From Brevibacillus parabrevis (GTDB lineage Bacteria > Bacillota > Bacilli > Brevibacillales > Brevibacillaceae), in the NCBI RefSeq assembly GCF_003710905.1, contig NZ_RHHV01000005.1, positions 620,001-684,000 of the forward strand: a DNA stretch of 64,000 nt. The letters run 5' to 3'. Below, in pieces: positions 48,603-57,313 of the stretch. The notes beneath the pieces are model-generated. The model was not told the DNA's origin, did not search any database, and worked only from the letters and a program-made list of their open reading frames with translations. Within the stretch, counting starts at the first letter, position 1. Every line of letters starts with the position of its first letter. A program made the translations under genes and the position numbers.

Positions 48603-49550
48603 ATGAGCAGCCAACTTCAGCCAGAAGTGCATGCCGCTGCCCGGCCAAAACCAGCAAAGCCATTGAATCGCATGAAACGAAGCGACTGGTTGTGGGCGTA
48701 TCTCATGATTGCGCCGACGTTGCTCGGTCTGGGTTTGTTCTACATATGGCCAGTCGTGCAGACTATTTATCTCAGCTTCACCAAATGGGGAGGCTTCGGC
48801 AAGTACAAATGGACGGGCGTGGACAACTATGTCCTGCTGTTCCAAGACCCGAACCTGTGGATCGCACTGAAAAACACGCTTATTTATACGGTTCTTGCAG
48901 TTCCAGCCAGTATCGCTATCTCCATATTAATCGCCGTCTTGCTCAACCAGAAAATCAAAGGCATCTCGTTTTACCGTACCTTGTACTTTTTGCCAGTCGT
49001 AACGATGGCGGCTGCCGTGGCGATGGTGTGGAGATGGCTGTACAATGCCGATTACGGCTTGATCAACTACTTGTTAGGGACAGTGGGGATACAGGGACCG
49101 CGCTGGATTTCCGACCCTGACATCGCTCTGTACGCTGTCATCATCGTTGCCGTCTGGAGTTCGATCGGCTACAACATGGTTATTTTCCTGGCGGGCTTGC
49201 AGGGGATTCCGCGCAGCTATTACGAAGCGGCGGAAATCGACGGAGCCGGACCTGTGCGGATGTTTTTTACGATTACATTGCCGCTGTTGACGCCATCGAT
49301 TTTCTTCGTGAGCATCACTTCGCTGATTGGCGCGTTCCAAGTATTCGACCTGATCTACTTGATGATCGGCAAGCTGGGCAATCCGGCGGCTGAATCGACG
49401 CAGACGGTGGCGTACTTGTTCTTCACGAACGGCTTCGAATCAGGCAATGGCGGTTATGCAGCAGCAGTAGCAGTCGTGCTTTTGGTGCTGATCCTGATTG
49501 TTACCGCGATTCAAATGAAAATGCAGAAAAAATGGGTCCATTACGATTAA
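48603..49550 (+). CDS. Sugar ABC transporter permease (MalF/UgpA type)
   Basis: 315-residue inner membrane permease with six helices. The start SDWLWAYLMIAPTLLGLGLF and the EAA loop IPRSYYEAAEIDGAGPVRMF are diagnostic of carbohydrate uptake family 1. Start ATG 48603 is preceded by CAGGGGGG; an in-frame ATG at 48546 has no such site. It pairs with the following MalG-type permease 30 nt downstream. Confidence 0.9.
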   Translation: MSSQLQPEVHAAARPKPAKPLNRMKRSDWLWAYLMIAPTLLGLGLFYIWPVVQTIYLSFTKWGGFGKYKWTGVDNYVLLFQDPNLWIALKNTLIYTVLAVPASIAISILIAVLLNQKIKGISFYRTLYFLPVVTMAAAVAMVWRWLYNADYGLINYLLGTVGIQGPRWISDPDIALYAVIIVAVWSSIGYNMVIFLAGLQGIPRSYYEAAEIDGAGPVRMFFTITLPLLTPSIFFVSITSLIGAFQVFDLIYLMIGKLGNPAAESTQTVAYLFFTNGFESGNGGYAAAVAVVLLVLILIVTAIQMKMQKKWVHYD

Positions 49551-49580
49551 GCGAGCATGACTGGACAGGAGGAATGATCG

Positions 49581-50423
49581 ATGAGTGTCCAAACAGGACG
49601 TAATCGGGTTGGCAAAAATCTTTTGATTCATCTGCTGCTGATACTAGGCGCTCTAGTAATGGTCGCGCCGTTTGTCTGGATGATCCTGACTTCGCTCAAA
49701 ACGCTGGGTGAATCGACGCAGGTGCCGCCAGTCATTTGGCCGACGTCCCTGCAATGGGAAAACTACACGCACATTTTCGAAATGCTGCCTTTCTACGACT
49801 TTTACTGGAACACGATTTTGACTACAGTCGTGAAAGTCGTCGGGCAAGTATTCCTTTGCTCGCTTGCGGCATACGCGTTTGCCCGCATCGAGTTTCCGGG
49901 GCGCAACGCCTTGTTCATCGTCTTTTTGTCCGTCCTGATGGTGCCGGGGCAAGTGTTTTTGCTTCCGCAGTTTCTCATCATGAAGGAGCTTGGCTGGCTG
50001 AACACGCTCACCGCGTTGATCGTGCCAGGACTGTTCAGTGCTTTCGGAACTTTTTTGTTGCGCCAGTTTTTCATGTCATTGCCGAAAGAGCTGGAAGAGG
50101 CGGCAAAGCTCGACGGCTGCAATCACTTCCAAATCTACTGGCGCATTATGCTTCCTCTGGCGAAGCCCGGTTTGATCGCTTTGGCCATCTTCGTCGCCCT
50201 CTGGTCGTGGAATGATCTGATGTGGCCGCTGATCGTCAACAGCACGCCGGATAAAATGACGCTGTCGGCAGGATTGGCCTATTTGACAGGAGAACATACG
50301 AACATGACGAACTATCCGATTTTGATGGCTGGTTCTGTTCTCGCCATCTGGCCGATGATTATCGTCTTTATTTTCTTGCAGAAGCATTTTGTCGAGGGTA
50401 TTACCCTAACCGGGTCCAAATAG
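49581..50423 (+). CDS. Sugar ABC transporter permease (MalG/UgpE type)
   Basis: 280-residue permease with six helices; APFVWMILTSLKTLGE in the first part and the EAA loop LPKELEEAAKLDGCNHFQIY are typical of the MalG/UgpE group. GGAGGAATG precedes ATG 49581. No ATPase gene is found in the operon; family members in Bacilli often share a common ATPase such as MsmX, which must be encoded elsewhere (inference). Confidence 0.9.
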   Translation: MSVQTGRNRVGKNLLIHLLLILGALVMVAPFVWMILTSLKTLGESTQVPPVIWPTSLQWENYTHIFEMLPFYDFYWNTILTTVVKVVGQVFLCSLAAYAFARIEFPGRNALFIVFLSVLMVPGQVFLLPQFLIMKELGWLNTLTALIVPGLFSAFGTFLLRQFFMSLPKELEEAAKLDGCNHFQIYWRIMLPLAKPGLIALAIFVALWSWNDLMWPLIVNSTPDKMTLSAGLAYLTGEHTNMTNYPILMAGSVLAIWPMIIVFIFLQKHFVEGITLTGSK

Positions 50424-50454
50424 CCATTTTCCCCTGAAGGAGTGAAAAACCACT

Positions 50455-51444
50455 ATGCATCATGTTCTGGTAATCGGAGCAGGTACGATGGGAACTGTTC
50501 ACGCAAAATCTTACGCTGCCATGAAAAACGTCGAGCTGGTCGGCATTGTCGACTTGCGCGGAGAGCGCGGCCGCGAGCTGGCAGCCGAAACGAATACGCA
50601 ATGGTTTGCGAGCTACGATGAAGCCATGGAGAAGCTGGAGCGGGTAGATATCATTGACGTGTGTCTGCCGACTTACCTGCATAAAACGTATGTGCAAAAA
50701 GCTGCGGACGCAGGCAAGCACGTCATTTGCGAAAAGCCGCTGGCACGCAGCAAGGAAGAGGCGCAATCGATCGTTGACTATTGCCACGAGAAAAACGTCA
50801 AGCTGTTCGTCGGCCATGTGCTGCGCTTTTTCCCTGAGTACGAGAAGTCCCGTCAACTGGTGAACGATGGCACGATCGGCAATGTCGGCGTGGCGCGGAC
50901 GTTCCGCGGCGGTATTTTCCCGACGGCGTGGAACGACTGGTATGCGGACTACAAAAACAGCGGCGGTCTTGTGCTGGACATGATCATCCACGACTTCGAC
51001 TTTTTGCGCTGGTGCTTCGGCGACGTGGAGCGCGTCTATGCGAAAAGCTTGCTTGGACGCGGCTTCGCCCGCATCGACTACGCGCTGGTGACGCTTCGGT
51101 TCAAAAGCGGGATGATCGCTCATGTGGAAGGGTCTTGGGCGCATGAAGGCTTCTCGATGAAAATGGAGCTGGCGGGAAGCGAAGGAATCATTCAGTACGA
51201 CAGTGCAAAAGAAAAGCCGCTGATCGCCGTAAATCGCGCGAAACAGGCAGGTATGGGCGGAGTGGCTGTGCCGGAGAGTCCGCTGCGTGAAAATCCGTAC
51301 TTCCGCGAGCTGAAGCATTTCATCGATTGCATCGAAAACGATCTCCAGCCGCGCGTGACGGTCGAGGATGCCGTGAAAGCAGTGGAAATCGCGCGAGCTG
51401 CGCTTGAGTCAATCGAAACGGGCAAACCCGTAACGCTAGTGTAG
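50455..51444 (+). CDS. Gfo/Idh/MocA family oxidoreductase 1
   Basis: 329-residue NAD(P)-dependent sugar or cyclitol dehydrogenase. The Rossmann motif is VLVIGAGTMGTVHAKSYAAM, and the catalytic EKP motif appears in GKHVICEKPLARSKEEA. A further conserved block is GGLVLDMIIHDFDFLRWCFG with the Asp-x-x-His-Asp-type catalytic pair. It oxidises or epimerises a sugar taken up by the preceding transporter (inference). AAGGAGTG precedes the start. First of three paralogues. Confidence 0.88.
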   Translation: MHHVLVIGAGTMGTVHAKSYAAMKNVELVGIVDLRGERGRELAAETNTQWFASYDEAMEKLERVDIIDVCLPTYLHKTYVQKAADAGKHVICEKPLARSKEEAQSIVDYCHEKNVKLFVGHVLRFFPEYEKSRQLVNDGTIGNVGVARTFRGGIFPTAWNDWYADYKNSGGLVLDMIIHDFDFLRWCFGDVERVYAKSLLGRGFARIDYALVTLRFKSGMIAHVEGSWAHEGFSMKMELAGSEGIIQYDSAKEKPLIAVNRAKQAGMGGVAVPESPLRENPYFRELKHFIDCIENDLQPRVTVEDAVKAVEIARAALESIETGKPVTLV

Positions 51445-51457
51445 GAGGGGACCACAT

Positions 51458-52432
51458 ATGAAACTGGGAATCATCAGTGTCGCACATATGCACGCATACA
51501 GCTACGCGAATGCGATCGGGAAGCTTGCGGGCGTACAATTGGTCGGTGTAGCCGACGAGGATGAAGCACGTGGCAAGGAAGCGGCAGAAAAGTGGGGCGT
51601 ACCGTTTTACCACGATTATCGCGAGCTTTTGGCAGCTGACGTCGATGCCGTCATCATCACTTCGGAAAATGCCAAGCATCATGAGCATACAGTAGCAGCC
51701 GCGAAAGCAGGCAAGCACATTTTGTGCGAAAAGCCGCTTGCGACCACGCTGGCGGCGGCCCAGGAAATGATTGAGATTTGCCGCGAGCAAGGCGTCATTT
51801 TGCAAACGGCGTTCCCTGTTCGCTTCCACCCTGCGGTTGTGCGGGCAAAACAGCTGGTAGAGCAAGGCAAGGTTGGCCGCATCATGGCGATCCGCGGCAC
51901 GAATCGCGGGCAAAATCCGGGCGGCTGGTTCGTCGATCCTGCCAAGTCCGGTGGCGGCGCTGTCATCGATCATACGGTGCATGTCGTTGACTTGATGCGC
52001 TGGTTCATGGGCGTGGAAGTGCGCGAGGTGTACGCAGAAGTAGACAGCAAATTTTCGCCTACCCCGATTGACGACTGCGGCATTTTGACGATGGAATTTG
52101 AAAATGGCGTATTCGCCACGCTGGATTGTAGCTGGTCGCGCAACAAGACGTTCCCGGTTTGGGGCGACGTTACGATGGAAATCATCGGCACGGAAGGCAC
52201 TATCTCGCTCGATGCCTTTTCGCAAAAGCTCGACGTGTACAGCAATGACAAAGGATTGAAATGGGTCAACTGGGGCGACGACATGGACAGCCAGCTGGTG
52301 AGCGACTTTGTTGCCAGCGTCCGCGAGAAAAAAGCGCCATCCGTAACAGGAGAAGACGGCATGCGCGCAGTCGAAGTAGCGCTTGCTGCCTACCAGTCGG
52401 CTGAATCGAAGCAACCGGTGGTCATTCGCTAA
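51458..52432 (+). CDS. Gfo/Idh/MocA family oxidoreductase 2
   Basis: 324-residue paralogue. The N-terminus (KLGIISVAHMHAYSYANAIG) departs from the usual GxGxxG, replacing it by SVAHMHAY, which may change cofactor binding. The EKP motif is in GKHILCEKPLATTLAAAQ, and the catalytic block is GGGAVIDHTVHVVDLMRWFM. TAGGAGGGG precedes ATG 51458, 13 nt after the previous gene. Specific substrate unknown. Confidence 0.86.
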   Translation: MKLGIISVAHMHAYSYANAIGKLAGVQLVGVADEDEARGKEAAEKWGVPFYHDYRELLAADVDAVIITSENAKHHEHTVAAAKAGKHILCEKPLATTLAAAQEMIEICREQGVILQTAFPVRFHPAVVRAKQLVEQGKVGRIMAIRGTNRGQNPGGWFVDPAKSGGGAVIDHTVHVVDLMRWFMGVEVREVYAEVDSKFSPTPIDDCGILTMEFENGVFATLDCSWSRNKTFPVWGDVTMEIIGTEGTISLDAFSQKLDVYSNDKGLKWVNWGDDMDSQLVSDFVASVREKKAPSVTGEDGMRAVEVALAAYQSAESKQPVVIR

Positions 52433-52450
52433 CGGGGACGGTGGATCAAT

Positions 52451-53419
52451 ATGAGTATGAAGATCGGAATGATCGGCGTCGGAGGGATCGGCCAGCATCA
52501 CCTGCAAGGCTTGCTCGCTGACGAACGAGTGAAAGTTACCGCTGTCTGCGATGTGAATCGGGAAGCAGCAATGTCCACGGCCGAGCGGATCGGTGCTTCC
52601 GGCTACACGTCCTGGCAGGAGCTGCTCACGCACGAAAAGCTGGATGCGCTGTTTGTCTGCGTCCCGCCTTTTGCCCACGAAGAAATCGAGGAGCAGGCGG
52701 CAGCAAAAGGGATTCACCTGTTCGTGGAAAAGCCGATTGGCCTCGATATGCACATAGTCGCGAAGAAACAGGCGGCGATGGAAAAAGCAGGGATTATTAC
52801 CTCGACAGGTTATTGCCTGCGCTATCTGGATATCGTGCAGCAAGCCCGCGAGTATTTGGCTGACAAGCAGATCGCCTTGGTGCGCGGCCATTATTTGACC
52901 AAATTCGTGGAAACTCCGTGGTGGCGGCAAATGAGCAAATCGGGCGGCCAACTGGTCGAGCAGGCGACGCATACACTCGACATGATGCGCTTTTTGGCGG
53001 GTGACGTGGAAAAAGTATACGCGCAGATGTCTTTGCTCGTCTCGCAAGACATTGAAGGCATCGACATCCCGGATGTGTCTGCGGTCAGCATGGCCTTTTC
53101 CACAGGGGCGCTCGGCCATCTGGATACGTGCTTTATCCAGGCGGATCACCGGACAGGTGTAGAAATTTTGGGGAAACATTTCCGTGTGCTGATCGACGGC
53201 AGACAACTGACGATCACGGACGAGGCTGGTACGCGCACATTTGAGGCGACAGTAGATATGTACCGGGAACAGGATCGCGCTTTTGTGACGGCGATTGAAA
53301 CCGGAGATACGAGCCTGATCTTGTCGCCATACGCCTCTGCGAAAAAGACGCTGGCAGTGACATTGGCCGCAAACGAGTCTGCGCAGTCCGGTGCACCTGT
53401 CATCATTTCGCACGATTAA
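52451..53419 (+). CDS. Gfo/Idh/MocA family oxidoreductase 3
   Basis: 322-residue paralogue with the Rossmann start KIGMIGVGGIGQHHLQGLLA, EKP in GIHLFVEKPIGLDMHIV and GGQLVEQATHTLDMMRFLAG in the catalytic domain. It starts 18 nt after the second paralogue. Three different family members in one operon suggest a multistep oxidation/epimerisation scheme like that of inositol or amino-sugar derivative breakdown (inference). Confidence 0.88.
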   Translation: MSMKIGMIGVGGIGQHHLQGLLADERVKVTAVCDVNREAAMSTAERIGASGYTSWQELLTHEKLDALFVCVPPFAHEEIEEQAAAKGIHLFVEKPIGLDMHIVAKKQAAMEKAGIITSTGYCLRYLDIVQQAREYLADKQIALVRGHYLTKFVETPWWRQMSKSGGQLVEQATHTLDMMRFLAGDVEKVYAQMSLLVSQDIEGIDIPDVSAVSMAFSTGALGHLDTCFIQADHRTGVEILGKHFRVLIDGRQLTITDEAGTRTFEATVDMYREQDRAFVTAIETGDTSLILSPYASAKKTLAVTLAANESAQSGAPVIISHD

Positions 53420-53434
53420 GAAGGAGTGAGCAGC

Positions 53435-54256
53435 ATGTCTTTTCAAAAAGGAATCAACGCTTGGTGCTTTCCGAAAGAAAGCCGCGCAGAACATATTTTT
53501 CAGCAAGCAAAAGAGTACGGGTACAAAGGCGTCGAGTTGAATCTCGACGAGGGAGACGCTCCCTTGCATCTGGAAATGACGGAGGGCGAGCTGGCGAAGC
53601 TGGCGCAACTGGCTCGCGAGTATGGATTGGAGCTGCCGAGTGTCTCGACGGCGCTCCTCTGGAAGTACCCGCTCACCCATAACGACGCGGAAGTGCGGGA
53701 AAAAGGCATCCAGGTCGTCGAGAAAATGATTGAGGCAGCAAGCGTTTTTGGAGCACGTACGGTTCTGGTCGTGCCAGGGCTGGTGACACCGGAAGTATCG
53801 TACGACACGGCGTATGAGCGGGCACGCGAAGCGCTCACACGACTGGCGAAAACGGCGGAAGCCAAGCAAGTGCATATCGGGATTGAAAACGTCTGGAACA
53901 AATTTTTGCTCAGCCCGCTGGAAATGGCCAGGTTGATTGATGAAGTGAACAGCCCGTGGGTGGGCGCTTACTTCGATGTCGGCAATGTGCTGCAATTCGG
54001 TTTTCCCGAGCAGTGGATTCGCATCCTCGGCAAAAGAATCCGGGCGATTCACGTCAAAGATTTCAAGACGACGACGGGCAACATTACCGGATTTGTGCCG
54101 CTTTTGGCTGGCGACATTCCGTGGGCGCGCGTGGCAGAGGCGCTGCGCGAGATCGGGTACAGCGGCTACATCATCCCAGAAATCTCGCCGTATGCCTACA
54201 AGCCAGAGCAGTTGGTCGCTTCGACCTCCGAGGCGCTCGACGCTATTTTCAAATAG
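53435..54256 (+). CDS. Sugar phosphate isomerase/epimerase (AP endonuclease 2 / IolE-like TIM barrel)
   Basis: 273-residue xylose-isomerase-like TIM barrel. Metal-binding and active-site segments include VKVGIENVWNKF-type HIGIENVWNKFLLSP, WVGAYFDVGNVLQFG and IRAIHVKDFKTTTGN, with the Glu, Asp and His ligands of the family. Start ATG 53435 is preceded by AAGGAGTGAG; the GTG at 53426 lies inside it. Its position after three dehydrogenases suggests that it interconverts a keto-sugar intermediate. Confidence 0.86.
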   Translation: MSFQKGINAWCFPKESRAEHIFQQAKEYGYKGVELNLDEGDAPLHLEMTEGELAKLAQLAREYGLELPSVSTALLWKYPLTHNDAEVREKGIQVVEKMIEAASVFGARTVLVVPGLVTPEVSYDTAYERAREALTRLAKTAEAKQVHIGIENVWNKFLLSPLEMARLIDEVNSPWVGAYFDVGNVLQFGFPEQWIRILGKRIRAIHVKDFKTTTGNITGFVPLLAGDIPWARVAEALREIGYSGYIIPEISPYAYKPEQLVASTSEALDAIFK

Positions 54257-54286
54257 AGAACAGACAGCGAGGATGTGAGTCACACG

Positions 54287-55273
54287 ATGACCCAAGAGAA
54301 ACCATATGCCATCGGGATTGACCTGGGAGGCACGAAAGTCATCGCCGCGATTGTCGACCAGAATGGCAGCATCCTAAGCCAAGCGAACGCTCCGACACAA
54401 AAAGAGGACGCGGCTGAGATTGTCATTTCGCGAATTGGCGATCTCGTCTCGTCCGTGCTCGCGGACAGCGGTGTCGGCATCTCGCAAATACGCGGAATTG
54501 GAATTGCTACAGCCGGAATCATTGATACAAACCGGCAAATGGTCATTTTTGCAAGCAATTTGAACTGGAGCGATGTGGCGATCGGCGACAAGCTCGGCCA
54601 ACGGTTCGGCGTTCCGGTGCAGCTGATCAACGACGCCAATTCGGCAGCCGTTGCCGAGTGGGCCTTCGGCAGCGCCAGCGGCACCGATGATCTCATCTAC
54701 GTCACGGTAAGCACGGGAGTGGGCGCCGGGATCATCAGCGGAGGGCGGCTGATTACAGGCATTGGCGACAGTGCAGGCGAGTTCGGCCACATCTCGCTCG
54801 ATCCGGAAGGGCCGCTGTGCGCTTGCGGGAACAGAGGATGCCTGGAAAACTACGTGTCGGGACTGGCGCTGGCAAAAATGGCGCAGGAACAGCTGCAAGC
54901 TGGCGCGGAAAGCTCCCTGCGAACCGTCTGCGAGGGCGAGCTCGGGCGCATAACGGCCAAGGAGATCGGCGAGCAGGCAGAGAGCGGCGATCCGCTTAGC
55001 ATCAGCTTGATGAAGCAGGCAGGCTACTACCTCGGTGTCGGCCTGACCAACCTGATTCATCTGTTCAATCCGCAGGTGATCGTGTTCGGCGGAGGCGTCA
55101 TGAAAAACGGCCGAATTTTGCTGGAGGAAGCAGAGCGGGTGATTCGCCAGCGCTGCATTTCCCGGATGGCGAGCCAGGCGACGTTCCAGTTCACCACGAT
55201 GGGAGCAGAGGCGGGCGTGCTTGGCGCAGCCGGGCTGTATTTCCCTGCCGCACGCAAACAGGTAGCGGTATAG
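54287..55273 (+). CDS. ROK-family sugar kinase (glucokinase-like)
   Basis: 328-residue ROK kinase. ATP-binding IGIDLGGTKVIAAIVD lies at the N-terminus, the catalytic Asp in LINDANSAAVAEWAFG, and the zinc site in GPLCACGNRGCLENYVSG. It phosphorylates glucose or another sugar. ATG 54287 is chosen; an in-frame GTG at 54275 is possible but worse placed to GAGG. It lacks the DNA-binding domain of the ROK repressor that starts this locus. The terminator behind it ends the operon. Confidence 0.87.
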   Translation: MTQEKPYAIGIDLGGTKVIAAIVDQNGSILSQANAPTQKEDAAEIVISRIGDLVSSVLADSGVGISQIRGIGIATAGIIDTNRQMVIFASNLNWSDVAIGDKLGQRFGVPVQLINDANSAAVAEWAFGSASGTDDLIYVTVSTGVGAGIISGGRLITGIGDSAGEFGHISLDPEGPLCACGNRGCLENYVSGLALAKMAQEQLQAGAESSLRTVCEGELGRITAKEIGEQAESGDPLSISLMKQAGYYLGVGLTNLIHLFNPQVIVFGGGVMKNGRILLEEAERVIRQRCISRMASQATFQFTTMGAEAGVLGAAGLYFPAARKQVAV

Positions 55274-55307
55274 GTGTAGCAAACAAAACGAGTTGACAAG
55301 CCGCATA

Positions 55308-55343
55308 AAAAAGCCGACGGTTCCGCATGGACGTCGGCTTTTT
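55308..55343. terminator. Bidirectional terminator of the sugar operon
   Basis: AAAAAGCCGACG (55308-55319) / CGTCGGCTTTTT (55332-55343), usable from both sides, as the next gene converges. Confidence 0.85.
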
Positions 55344-55359
55344 GGCATGGCAGATGAAA

Positions 55360-55911
55360 TCACGCTTTTGATTCGGGCAGGTAAGCTACGTAACCGATGC
55401 TGTCTGGCGAGTCGGCAATGCGTGTCTGTTTGGAAAAAGAACGGAGCGTCCACAAGATGTAGAAGTCGCCAAAGCTGCCGATCAGCATGACGATGCTCCA
55501 CACGTACCAAAACAGCGACTGGAAAAAGTAGGCCAGGAAAAAGGGCAACACACCGAGCAGCAAAGCCGGCAGGGCGACAGCAAGCCGATAGCTGCCCACA
55601 GAGATCGGCTTCAGGCAGCAGGCGTAAACAACAAGCTTGCGCCACATTACCCCGAAGCGGATATCGGATGTAGCAACCTGGCGGCTGAGCATGAAGCCGA
55701 CTCCGTGCACAGCTTCATGGACGATGATTCCGCCGAGAACGACTACAAAAAACAGCCCGATATCGCTGAGAGATACCGAGAAAGTCACCGCCTTTTGATA
55801 GAAAAGCAAAGCGGCCGGAACAAACAGGAGAAGGCAAACACAAGCAAACAGGTTGGCTTTCCATGGTTGCAAGACGACTTGCTTTTGGACATAGTTCGTT
55901 TCCAATTTCAA
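55360..55911 (-). CDS. DUF3267 putative zincin membrane protein
   Basis: 183-residue membrane protein with four or five helices and the zinc-protease-like motif HEAVHGVGFML inside the membrane region, the hallmark of DUF3267. Function is not established; the HExxH motif suggests an intramembrane metallopeptidase. An ATG at 56034 would give 224 residues, but a promoter (TATACT 55944-55939; TTGAAC 55968-55963) lies inside that extension. The TTG at 55911, preceded by GAGGAGG, is therefore the likelier start. Confidence 0.75.
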   Translation of the reverse strand: MKLETNYVQKQVVLQPWKANLFACVCLLLFVPAALLFYQKAVTFSVSLSDIGLFFVVVLGGIIVHEAVHGVGFMLSRQVATSDIRFGVMWRKLVVYACCLKPISVGSYRLAVALPALLLGVLPFFLAYFFQSLFWYVWSIVMLIGSFGDFYILWTLRSFSKQTRIADSPDSIGYVAYLPESKA

Positions 55912-55938
55912 CCTGGCCTCCTCTGGTGATATACTTGT

Positions 55939-55968
55939 AGTATAGCGCGGCAAGCTGCAATAGTTCAA
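55939..55968 (-). promoter_or_regulatory. Promoter of the DUF3267 gene
   Basis: Minus strand: TTGAAC (55968-55963), 18-bp spacer, TATACT (55944-55939), about 28 nt before TTG 55911. Confidence 0.65.
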
Positions 55969-56108
55969 ATTCAAGCTCGGAAAGCTTTCATGGATTTGGC
56001 CTTTCGACTCATATGGCTGAGGGTCATGATTCATGTATGATGAAATAGTGGTACGTACTGGTAAAAGCGGGTCAAAAGAAACAGAAAAAGCGGATGAGGG
56101 GTCGCGGT

Positions 56109-57173
56109 ATGCAGGGGAAAAACAAACGGATCGTAGGGATAATAGCGTTGCTGGTCGTCTGCGCTTTGGGCTTTTGGGGCTATCGCGCGCTTATGCCGAT
56201 CGCGCTGGCAGAAGGCTATTTGTACGCAGACCAGAGCCGGATGGTGTACGCCAAGGTGACGCCGGAACAGGAGCAACTCAACGTCGAAATCACGTTGTCC
56301 AAGCTGCTAGTCGAGGATACGGTTCCTCGCTTGCAAACAGAGACAAGCCTTTTTACAGGGACGCGGGAAGGCGATGCGCTGACGCTTCAGCCGAAGTCCG
56401 CATCTGCGGGTGAGTCGGTTGGGCCGCTTCAGGCCAAGCTGAGTGCGGACGGCCTTTTGATTACAGGTTCACTCGCACAAGGAGAGCCACAGGAAACCAA
56501 GCTTGTTGCCAGCACAAACCAGGCTTACAGCGACAAGCTTGCCGCCTGGACGAAAAGCGTCGAGCTGGAAGCGGAGCAGAAGAAAAAAGTGTTGGCGGAG
56601 CAGCGAGCCAAGGAAGAGGCGCGGGTGGCTTTTGCGAACAAAGTCGTGCGGACGGAAAAGCTCGCGGCTGACTTGCAGGAGAGCGCGCAATATTTGCAGG
56701 AAATCCAGTTCGCAGACGAGATTCAATTTTCCAAAGACCAGGCGGCTGAGCTGCAAGGGTTGTTGGACGAGCTGACTACCTACTCCAAGCAGCCTAGTTT
56801 GAGCAAAATGGAGTATGACGTCATGGCCGGGACGCTCGGCAGCATGAAGGTGCTGGTCGACGGGATGGATGCGATGGACAGCACAATCGCCCAGAAGAAG
56901 CAAAGCATGCAAGACCTGATTGCCGTCCTGGAAACGGATATTAAGGACACGCAGACGGTTTGGGAAGAGATCAAGGCGAATGCTCCGGACGCGGCTAATC
57001 GCGAAAAAGCGTTGCAGGCGGCGATCAAGGCAGGCACCGACGCAATCGATCAGGCGAAGCAGCGGCTGGCTGCGCTGGAAAAAGAGCATGGCGGCGGCAA
57101 GACTGCTGCGAACAAGCTCTATCAGCAGGCGGCAAATGTGCTGCAACAGACCAAGGCCAAGTACGGCTTCTAA
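56109..57173 (+). CDS. Membrane-anchored coiled-coil protein of unknown function
   Basis: 354-residue protein: basic start, one N-terminal helix (IVGIIALLVVCALGFWGYRAL), a beta-rich part (about residues 35-140) and a long charged helical region with two predicted coiled coils (about 150-220 and 270-350). The domain outside the membrane is not recognised. ATG 56109 has GAGGGG upstream; ATG 56094 is possible but without a site. No operon partner: the neighbours are divergent or separated by a terminator. Confidence 0.65.
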   Translation: MQGKNKRIVGIIALLVVCALGFWGYRALMPIALAEGYLYADQSRMVYAKVTPEQEQLNVEITLSKLLVEDTVPRLQTETSLFTGTREGDALTLQPKSASAGESVGPLQAKLSADGLLITGSLAQGEPQETKLVASTNQAYSDKLAAWTKSVELEAEQKKKVLAEQRAKEEARVAFANKVVRTEKLAADLQESAQYLQEIQFADEIQFSKDQAAELQGLLDELTTYSKQPSLSKMEYDVMAGTLGSMKVLVDGMDAMDSTIAQKKQSMQDLIAVLETDIKDTQTVWEEIKANAPDAANREKALQAAIKAGTDAIDQAKQRLAALEKEHGGGKTAANKLYQQAANVLQQTKAKYGF

Positions 57174-57193
57174 AGCGCGCAAACAGATCAAGT

Positions 57194-57238
57194 CCCGTTG
57201 CCACGGTGCGGCTGTGCACCAGGGAACGGGCTTTTTTG
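57194..57238 (+). terminator. Terminator after the coiled-coil gene
   Basis: CCCGTT (57194-57199) / AACGGG (57225-57230) with GTGC/GCAC inside, followed by CTTTTTT. Confidence 0.75.
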
Positions 57239-57313
57239 CTGTTTTCAGATCGGTTTAATTGTATTATGCTTATTCGTATACACCAGCCAGTTGGCTTTGT
57301 CCGGGAGGTTTTT

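Noticed and set aside
51320-54295. 991-codon minus-strand frame opposite the sugar enzymes
   Set aside because: Antisense shadow across four well-supported plus-strand genes; amino-acid composition is unlike a real protein.
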